Positions 58,150 to 64,000 of a stretch of DNA of 64,000 bases are shown here, one piece after another. Within the stretch, counting starts at the first letter, position 1. Each line of letters opens with the position of its first letter. The stretch is from an uncultured Bacteroidales bacterium (GTDB lineage Bacteria > Bacteroidota > Bacteroidia > Bacteroidales > Paludibacteraceae). The notes beneath the pieces are model-generated. The model saw only the letters and a program-made list of their open reading frames with translations, did not search any database and had not been told where the DNA came from. Where the stretch lies: positions 1-64,000 of the forward strand of contig CAKUYO010000009.1 in the NCBI GenBank assembly GCA_934716995.1, read 5' to 3'. A program made the position numbers and the translations under genes.

Positions 58150-59619
58150 ATGTCTCAACTGACCGAACGTGTACAGATGGAGGGATTGACCTTCGATGAT
58201 GTACTGCTCATTCCCGCTTACTCGGAGGTGTTGCCTCGCGAGGTGTCCCTGCAAGGGCAATTCTCCCGTCATATAATGCTGAATATCCCCGTGGTGTCAG
58301 CGGCGATGGATACCGTAACCGAAGCCCCGATGGCGATTGCGGTAGCCCGCGAAGGCGGTATAGGCGTGATACACAAGAATATGTCGATTGCGCAGCAGGC
58401 GGTTCAGGTGCGTCGGGTGAAACGTGCCGAGAACGGACTGATTGCCGACCCCATCACGATTACGGCGGAACGCACCGTGGGCGATGCGTTGCAGATGATG
58501 GCGGAGAACCATATCGGCGGTATCCCCGTAGTGGACGCGGAGAACAACCTGGTAGGCATCGTTACGAACCGCGACCTGCGCTTTGAGACACACATGGATC
58601 GTGCTATCCGCGAGGTGATGACCAGCGAGAACCTGATCACGATACAATCGACCGACCACGATGTGATCATGGAGGCGTTTGAGACGCACAAGGTGGAGAA
58701 ACTGCCGGTGGTAACCGCCGACGGCAAACTGCGCGGGTTGGTAACCTACCGCGACATCACCAAACTGAAAGATTATCCGAATGCGTGCAAGGACGAGTTG
58801 GGACGCCTGCGCTGTGCGGCGGGGGTAGGTATCACGCCCGATTTTATGGACAGAGTGGATGCCTTAGTGGCAGAGAGCGTGGATGCCGTGGTACTCGATT
58901 CGGCGCACGGACACAGCAAGAACATCGTGAATGCGCTACGCACCATCAAAGCAAAATATCCGGATTTGGACGTGGTGGTGGGCAATATCGCTACGGCTGA
59001 GGCTGCCAAATACTTGGTGGAGAACGGGGCGGACGGCGTGAAAGTGGGTATAGGTCCCGGTTCTATCTGCACGACGCGTATCATTGCGGGCGTGGGTGTG
59101 CCGCAACTGACGGCTATCTTCAATGTGGCAGAAGTGCTGAAAGGCACTGGCGTGCCGATGATTGCCGACGGTGGTTTGCGCTACTCGGGCGATGTGGTCA
59201 AGGCACTGGCTGCGGGCGGCAACTGCGTGATGTGCGGGTCGATGTTTGCCGGTACGGACGAGGCTCCGGGAGAGACGATCATCTACAACGGACGCAAGTT
59301 CAAGACCTACCGCGGCATGGGGTCGATAGACGCGATGAAAGCCGGTTCGGCTGACCGTTATTTCCAGGGTGCGGAGAAGAATATATCGAAGTTGGTGCCG
59401 GAAGGTATCGTGGGACGCGTACCGTACAAAGGGACGGTGTCGGAGACGATTTACCAGTTGCTCGGCGGCTTGCGCTCGGGTATGGGCTATGTGGGAGCAC
59501 ACAACCTGGCGGAACTGCAGACGGCGAAGTTCGTGAAAATAACCGCTGCCGGTATGAGCGAGAGCCACCCGCACGATATTACGATTACATCGGAGGCTCC
59601 GAATTATAGCACAAAGTAA
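58150..59619 (+). CDS. guaB: Inosine-5'-monophosphate dehydrogenase
   Basis: 489 residues. TIM barrel with two CBS domains inserted at about 95-205 (DALQMMAENHIGGIPVVDAE). The catalytic cysteine is in GPGSICTTRIIAGVGVPQ, with IMP contacts in IADGGLRYSGD and GMGSIDAM. It oxidises IMP to XMP with NAD, the committed step to GMP. It follows the pyr genes and precedes guaA, so guanine synthesis is placed next to pyrimidine synthesis. Length is usual. Confidence 0.95.
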   Translation: MSQLTERVQMEGLTFDDVLLIPAYSEVLPREVSLQGQFSRHIMLNIPVVSAAMDTVTEAPMAIAVAREGGIGVIHKNMSIAQQAVQVRRVKRAENGLIADPITITAERTVGDALQMMAENHIGGIPVVDAENNLVGIVTNRDLRFETHMDRAIREVMTSENLITIQSTDHDVIMEAFETHKVEKLPVVTADGKLRGLVTYRDITKLKDYPNACKDELGRLRCAAGVGITPDFMDRVDALVAESVDAVVLDSAHGHSKNIVNALRTIKAKYPDLDVVVGNIATAEAAKYLVENGADGVKVGIGPGSICTTRIIAGVGVPQLTAIFNVAEVLKGTGVPMIADGGLRYSGDVVKALAAGGNCVMCGSMFAGTDEAPGETIIYNGRKFKTYRGMGSIDAMKAGSADRYFQGAEKNISKLVPEGIVGRVPYKGTVSETIYQLLGGLRSGMGYVGAHNLAELQTAKFVKITAAGMSESHPHDITITSEAPNYSTK

Positions 59620-59622
59620 TTT

Positions 59623-59694
59623 AACGACGCGGGACGCGTCGTCCCCATACTTTTTTGATACCGCGGGCGGGGTGCCCGCGTCCCCTGCGAGGGA
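59623..59694. repeat. GC-rich repeat pair before guaA
   Basis: A palindrome CGACGCGGGACGCGTCG, then a TACCGCGGGCGGGGTGCCCG arm with GTCCCC, both related to 1098-1214 and 46795-46820. It fills the gap between guaB and guaA. Confidence 0.65.
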
Positions 59695-59707
59695 AATATA
59701 TTTTGAT

Positions 59708-61333
59708 ATGCAGAAGATTATTATACTGGATTTTGGCAGTCAGACTACGCAGTTGATAGGGCGGCGGGTGCGCGAACTTGATACATTCTGCGAGATTCTG
59801 CCTTACAACAAATATCCTGAGGACGACTCCGATGTGATAGGCGTTATCCTTTCGGGGTCGCCGCTGAGCGTGTATGCCGAGGACGCTTTCCATGTGGACT
59901 TGTCGCATATCCGCGGACGGTTGCCGATACTGGGTATCTGCTACGGCGCACAGTATATGAGCCATGTCTACGGTGGCAAGGTGGAGAGTGCAGGTACGCG
60001 CGAGTACGGACGGCAGAACCTGACCTATATAAACAAGGAGTGCCCGCTGTTCCGCGGTTTCGAGGACGGGTCGCAGGTATGGATGTCGCACGGCGACAGT
60101 ATCACCCGCGTACCCGATGGGGCGGAGGTGGTAGCCTCCACCGAGACGGTGCGCAATGCGGCATACTATATTGCCGCCCCCGAGGGCAATGCGAAGGCAC
60201 CGATTTTCGGTACGCAGTTCCACCCCGAGGTGTTCCACTCGCTGCAAGGTACGCTGCTGCTGCGGAACTTTGTGGTGGACGTATGCGGCAGCAAGCAGGA
60301 ATGGAGTGCGGACGCGTTTGTAGAGAGCACGGTGCGCGAACTGAAAGCGCAGATCGGCAGCGACCGCGTCATTCTCGGTTTGTCGGGCGGCGTGGACTCG
60401 TCGGTGGTGGCGGTGCTGCTCAACAAAGCGATTGGCGACCAACTGACCTGTATCTTTGTGGACCATGGTATGCTCCGCAAGAACGAGTTTCAGGATGTCA
60501 TGCGCGATTACGAGTGTCTCGGGCTCAATGTAATAGGTGTGGACGCGAGTGAGAAATTCCTCACGGATCTGGCGGGTGTGAAGGAACCCGAGCGCAAACG
60601 CAAGATTATCGGTCGCGACTTTGTGGAGGTCTTCAATGAGGAAGCCAAGAAGATCACCGATGCCAAGTGGCTGGCTCAAGGTACTATCTATCCCGACCGT
60701 ATCGAGAGCCTGAATATCACGGGCAAGGTCATCAAGAGCCACCATAATGTGGGCGGGCTGCCAAAGGATATGCATTTGCAACTCTGCGAACCGCTGAAAT
60801 GGTTGTTCAAAGACGAGGTGCGCCGCGTGGGGCGGTCGATGGGTATGCCCGAACACCTGATTACCCGCCACCCGTTCCCCGGACCGGGACTGGCTGTGCG
60901 TATCCTGGGCGACATCACGCGTGAGAAAATACGTATCCTGCAAGACGCGGACGACATCTTCATTCGCGGTCTGCGTGAATACAAAGTGCGTCTGAGCGGC
61001 GAGGAAGCACGTGCCGTCTTGGCAGCGGGCGTACCTGCCGATATGCAGAACGGGGAGATAGAGGTGAGCCTCTACGACCAGATATGGCAGGCGGGGGCAA
61101 TCCTGCTCAGCGAGGTAAGGAGCGTGGGCGTGATGGGCGACGAGCGCACGTATGAGAACCCCGTGGCATTGCGGGCGGTAACCTCTTCGGACGCCATGAC
61201 TGCCGACTGGGCACATCTGCCGTACGACTTTATGGCGAAATGCTCCAATGACATCATCAACAAAGTGCGCGGCGTGAACCGCGTTTGCTACGACATCTCC
61301 TCCAAACCGCCTGCAACGATTGAGTGGGAGTAA
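59708..61333 (+). CDS. guaA: GMP synthase (glutamine-hydrolysing)
   Basis: 541 residues from the ATG at 59708 (MQKIIILDFGSQ); the longer frame would start inside the repeat. N-terminal glutamine amidotransferase with the nucleophile in LGICYGAQY and the His/Glu pair in QFHPEVF; the ATP pyrophosphatase with LGLSGGVDSSVVAV; and the C-terminal dimerisation domain ending KPPATIEWE. It makes GMP from XMP. Adjacent to guaB as in many bacteria. All key residues seem present. Confidence 0.96.
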   Translation: MQKIIILDFGSQTTQLIGRRVRELDTFCEILPYNKYPEDDSDVIGVILSGSPLSVYAEDAFHVDLSHIRGRLPILGICYGAQYMSHVYGGKVESAGTREYGRQNLTYINKECPLFRGFEDGSQVWMSHGDSITRVPDGAEVVASTETVRNAAYYIAAPEGNAKAPIFGTQFHPEVFHSLQGTLLLRNFVVDVCGSKQEWSADAFVESTVRELKAQIGSDRVILGLSGGVDSSVVAVLLNKAIGDQLTCIFVDHGMLRKNEFQDVMRDYECLGLNVIGVDASEKFLTDLAGVKEPERKRKIIGRDFVEVFNEEAKKITDAKWLAQGTIYPDRIESLNITGKVIKSHHNVGGLPKDMHLQLCEPLKWLFKDEVRRVGRSMGMPEHLITRHPFPGPGLAVRILGDITREKIRILQDADDIFIRGLREYKVRLSGEEARAVLAAGVPADMQNGEIEVSLYDQIWQAGAILLSEVRSVGVMGDERTYENPVALRAVTSSDAMTADWAHLPYDFMAKCSNDIINKVRGVNRVCYDISSKPPATIEWE

Positions 61334-61334
61334 G

Positions 61335-61440
61335 GGGTAATTATGAATGAAGAATTATGAATGAAATGTAGAGTTGAACGTATCAACTTATGAACCGGTT
61401 CAACTACGCATAAACTCATCAACTTCTAAACCAATAAACA
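61335..61440. repeat. 7-base-period arrays in the guaA-purE gap
   Basis: AATTATG/AATGAAG units at 61337-61365 and AAC-rich units (CAACTTA, TGAACCG, GTTCAAC, AAACTCA, TCAACTT, CTAAACC) up to the purE start, mostly spaced by 7. Confidence 0.65.
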
Positions 61441-61443
61441 ATA

Positions 61444-61911
61444 ATGAAAGTAGGAGTAATCATGGGCAGTACGTCGGATTTGGACGTGATGTTGCCCGCT
61501 ATCAAGACATTGGAAGAGTTCGGTATTGAGGTGGACAAGCGCGTTATCAGTGCCCACCGTGCGCCGCATGCCCTGATGGAGTGGGCGGAGAGTGCACGCG
61601 AGCGTGGGCTGAGCGTTATCATTGCCGGTGCAGGCGGTGCGGCGCACCTGGCAGGCGTGATTGCCGGTCTGACCACGTTGCCCGTCATCGGTGTGCCCGT
61701 GCGCTCGAAGACCCTCGACGGCTTGGACAGTCTGCTCAGTATGGTGCAGATGCCGAGCGGTATCCCCGTGGCTTGCGTGGCGATTGACGGGGCGAAGAAT
61801 GCGGCACTGCTGGCAGTGCAGATGCTGGCGTTGAACGACGCACCACTGCTTGCGCAATTGGAGGATTTCCGCCGCAAGCAGACCGAGAAAGTGCTGAGTG
61901 CAACCATCTGA
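61444..61911 (+). CDS. purE: N5-carboxyaminoimidazole ribonucleotide mutase
   Basis: 155 residues, class I PurE: VGVIMGSTSDLDVM (substrate phosphate loop), ISAHRAPHALMEW (catalytic His) and AGAGGAAHLAGVIAG. It moves the carboxyl group of N5-CAIR to C4 in purine synthesis. purK is not in the window. purL follows 159 bases later on the same strand. Confidence 0.95.
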   Translation: MKVGVIMGSTSDLDVMLPAIKTLEEFGIEVDKRVISAHRAPHALMEWAESARERGLSVIIAGAGGAAHLAGVIAGLTTLPVIGVPVRSKTLDGLDSLLSMVQMPSGIPVACVAIDGAKNAALLAVQMLALNDAPLLAQLEDFRRKQTEKVLSATI

Positions 61912-61960
61912 CGGATGTTCCATATTTCCAATCGCGTCAAACGTAAACCGTTCAGCAAGG

Positions 61961-61999
61961 GATGCGCAACCTATGCGCAACCTATAACGATCCCATAAC
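61961..61999. repeat. 11-base-period array before purL
   Basis: Units ATGCGCAACCT, ATGCGCAACCT and ATAACGATCCC in the purE-purL gap, related to the ATGCGC units at 1001 and 11455. Confidence 0.7.
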
Positions 62000-62070
62000 A
62001 AATGGATGGGCGATGAAAATGTTCCAAATGACATATAATAGCCCCAACGACAACAGATAAAACCAACAAT

Positions 62071-64000
62071 ATGGCAAATTATCGCATATATGTAGAGAAG
62101 CGCGATGCGTTTCGTGTAGAGGCAGAGAGTCTGCGTCAGGAGTTGAACGAGAACTTGCAACTCCATATCGCACAACTGCGCTACCTGAATGTCTATGACC
62201 TTTTCGGGTTCACCCCGGAACTCTTGGAAAAGAGCCGTTACAGTGTCTTCGGCGAGGTGGTAACGGACGTGGTGTCCGACGCGTGCGACCTCACGGGCAA
62301 ACGCTACCTGGCGGTGGAATATATCCCCGGTCAGTTTGACCAGCGTGCTTCATCGGCGGTGGATTGTGTGCACCTGATTGACCCGCAGGCGGACATTGAG
62401 ATACGCAGCGCACGTCTGCTCATCTTCGACGACACCGTGAGCGACGCGGATATGGCGCGTATCCGCCACTACTACATCAATGCGGTGGAGTCGCGCGAGA
62501 AAGACCTCTCGCAGTTGGAGCAGATACAGCACGCGGACGTGAAACCGCTGGCGCGGTTGGACGGGTTCCTCGATATGAAAGAGGAGGACCTGGCACCGTT
62601 CTGCAAGCAATGGGGATTGGCAATGAACGCCGACGACCTGCGCGAGGTGCTGCGTTATTTCACCAAGGAGCAGCGTAACCCGACCGAGACCGAACTGCGC
62701 ATATTGGACACCTATTGGTCTGACCACTGCCGCCATACTACGTTCACGACTGTATTAGAGACCATCAAAATAGACGATTCGTTTGTCCGCGACGAGATAG
62801 AGAGCACGCTTGGTATGTTCCATGACATCCGCCGGCAACTCGGGCGCACGGAGAAACCGCTCTGCCTGATGGACCTGGCAACCATCGGTGCGCGCTACCT
62901 GCGTAGCAAAGGGCTGCTGGACGATATGGAGCAGAGCGAGGAGAACAACGCCTGCTCGATCTTTATTGATGTGGACGTGGACGGCAAGACGGAGAAATGG
63001 CTGTTGCAGTTCAAGAACGAGACTCACAACCACCCAACGGAGATAGAGCCTTTCGGCGGGGCGAGTACGTGTCTCGGCGGGGCAATACGCGACCCGTTGT
63101 CGGGGCGTGCGTATGTTTATCAGGCGATGCGTGTAACAGGTGCAGGCGACATCTACAAGCCTGTATCGGAGACTATGACGGGCAAACTGCCGCAGCAGAT
63201 CATCTCCCGCAAGGCGGCGGCGGGCTACTCGTCGTACGGCAACCAGATAGGTCTGGCTACCACCCATGTGCGGGAGATCTACCACCCCTCGTATGTAGCC
63301 AAACGCTTGGAGGTGGGTGCTGTGGTAGGTGCGGTGCGTGCAGACGCAGTGCGCCGCGAGTCGCCTGTGGCAGGCGATGTGATACTGCTGCTCGGTGGTC
63401 GCACGGGGCGCGACGGCATAGGCGGGGCTACCGGCAGCAGCAAGGAGCATACCGAGGCTTCGCTCGAATCGTGCGGCTCGGAGGTGCAGAAAGGCAACGC
63501 CCCTGAGGAACGCAAACTGCAGCGGCTGATGCGCCGAGAGGAGGCAACACGGCTGATCAAGAAATCGAACGACTTCGGTGCAGGCGGCGTGAGCGTGGCT
63601 ATCGGCGAGTTGGCGGACGGGTTGGATATCTATCTCGACCGTGTGCCGACCAAGTATGCGGGCTTGAACCCGACCGAACTGGCTATCTCAGAGAGCCAGG
63701 AGCGTATGGCGGTGGTGGTGGAAGCCAAAGACCGCGAGGCGATGGAACGCCTGTGCCGGCAAGACAATATAGAGGTTACCTACGTGGCGGACGTAACGGA
63801 CACGGGACGTATGCGCCAGTTCTACAAGGGCGGGATAGTGGCAGACCTGACGCGCGAGTTTATCGACAGTGCAGGTGCCAAACACTATGCCAATGCCACT
63901 ATCGGCAAGGTGGAGGAGCGCAATCCGTTCCGCCGCATAGTAGGGGGCAAGACTTTGGCGGAACGTATGGAGAACGCCTTGGCAGACCCCAACGTAACTT
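62071..64000 (+). CDS. purL: Phosphoribosylformylglycinamidine synthase (3'-partial)
   Basis: The frame starts at ATG 62071 (MANYRIYVEKRDAFRVEAES) and runs off the window; 643 residues are visible out of about 1230 expected for the large single-chain form. The N-terminal PurS-like part, the linker and the first FGAM synthetase domain are present, with the active-site segments TYWSDHCRHTTF, KNETHNHPTEIEPFGGAST and the glycine-rich GGRTGRDGIGGATGSS. The glutaminase domain lies beyond the end. The enzyme makes FGAM from FGAR with glutamine and ATP. Same strand and spacing as purE, so probably the same transcript. Confidence 0.95.
   Translation, partial: MANYRIYVEKRDAFRVEAESLRQELNENLQLHIAQLRYLNVYDLFGFTPELLEKSRYSVFGEVVTDVVSDACDLTGKRYLAVEYIPGQFDQRASSAVDCVHLIDPQADIEIRSARLLIFDDTVSDADMARIRHYYINAVESREKDLSQLEQIQHADVKPLARLDGFLDMKEEDLAPFCKQWGLAMNADDLREVLRYFTKEQRNPTETELRILDTYWSDHCRHTTFTTVLETIKIDDSFVRDEIESTLGMFHDIRRQLGRTEKPLCLMDLATIGARYLRSKGLLDDMEQSEENNACSIFIDVDVDGKTEKWLLQFKNETHNHPTEIEPFGGASTCLGGAIRDPLSGRAYVYQAMRVTGAGDIYKPVSETMTGKLPQQIISRKAAAGYSSYGNQIGLATTHVREIYHPSYVAKRLEVGAVVGAVRADAVRRESPVAGDVILLLGGRTGRDGIGGATGSSKEHTEASLESCGSEVQKGNAPEERKLQRLMRREEATRLIKKSNDFGAGGVSVAIGELADGLDIYLDRVPTKYAGLNPTELAISESQERMAVVVEAKDREAMERLCRQDNIEVTYVADVTDTGRMRQFYKGGIVADLTREFIDSAGAKHYANATIGKVEERNPFRRIVGGKTLAERMENALADPNVT

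Noticed and set aside
59672..59707. Longer start for guaA
   Set aside because: The added residues (MPASPAREIYFD) come from the GC-rich repeat. The family begins at MQKIIILDFGSQ.

Overview
This is chromosomal DNA from a bacterium of the phylum Bacteroidota, most likely order Bacteroidales. The evidence is: (i) promoters of the Bacteroidota type, TTG, 19-20 bases, TAnnTTTG, at about ten positions; (ii) families largely confined to this phylum (DUF6048/DUF6452 pair, GH3-fold acyl-adenylase, DUF3417-type alpha-glucan phosphorylase, exbB-exbD-exbD cluster, ECF sigma/FecR pair); (iii) a tmRNA with an Ala-Leu-Ala-Ala tag; and (iv) two exported proteins sharing a C-terminal tail like those used by the type IX secretion system. 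No species is assigned.

Layout. 1-2.4 kb: 3' part of an EcoRI-type adenine methyltransferase and a DUF262-HNH protein, a possible restriction-modification pair. 2.4-11 kb (minus strand): DUF6452 lipoprotein, DUF6048 protein, Mfd, an amidase and RlmD. 11.9-17.5 kb (minus): TetR regulator, lipoprotein, RND adaptor and RND pump. 17.7-20.5 kb: exported pectinesterase-like protein. 20.8-27.9 kb (plus): GH3-like adenylase, HAD hydrolase, acyltransferase, EamA transporter, then ECF sigma, FecR and an STN/beta-barrel protein. 28-32.2 kb: glycosyltransferase, PpiD-like chaperone, tmRNA. 32.4-38.4 kb: lipoprotein, glucosaminidase, DciA-like protein, MutS2, outer membrane protein, phosphoesterase. 38.5-42.7 kb: alpha-glucan phosphorylase, then a surface lipoprotein behind a long structured leader. 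42.8-45.3 kb: Tol/Exb energy transduction genes. 45.5-49.5 kb: tRNA-Ser, TatD, QueA, an RNA methyltransferase. 50-52 kb: exported repeat protein. 52.6-64 kb: a pyrimidine and purine block pyrC-pyrK-pyrD-pyrF-pyrE-pyrB-guaB-guaA-purE-purL, with purL cut by the window end.

The last block encodes dihydroorotase through OMP decarboxylase (with carbamoyl-aspartate synthesis by PyrB), the IMP to GMP branch, and two purine steps. The pump operon has its own regulator with a candidate operator.

The most unusual property is the density of short periodic repeats. Arrays with a 7-base period lie at many gene junctions and, in frame, inside mfd, the amidase gene, queA and an RNA methyltransferase gene. 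Arrays with an 11-base period occur only between genes. Two palindromic families are also dispersed, one of them entering reading frames. The best candidate for an undescribed functional element is the roughly 380-base leader at 41.27-41.65 kb, whose long complementary segments are arranged as a pseudoknot or switch. No CRISPR array, prophage, complete insertion sequence or rRNA operon was found.
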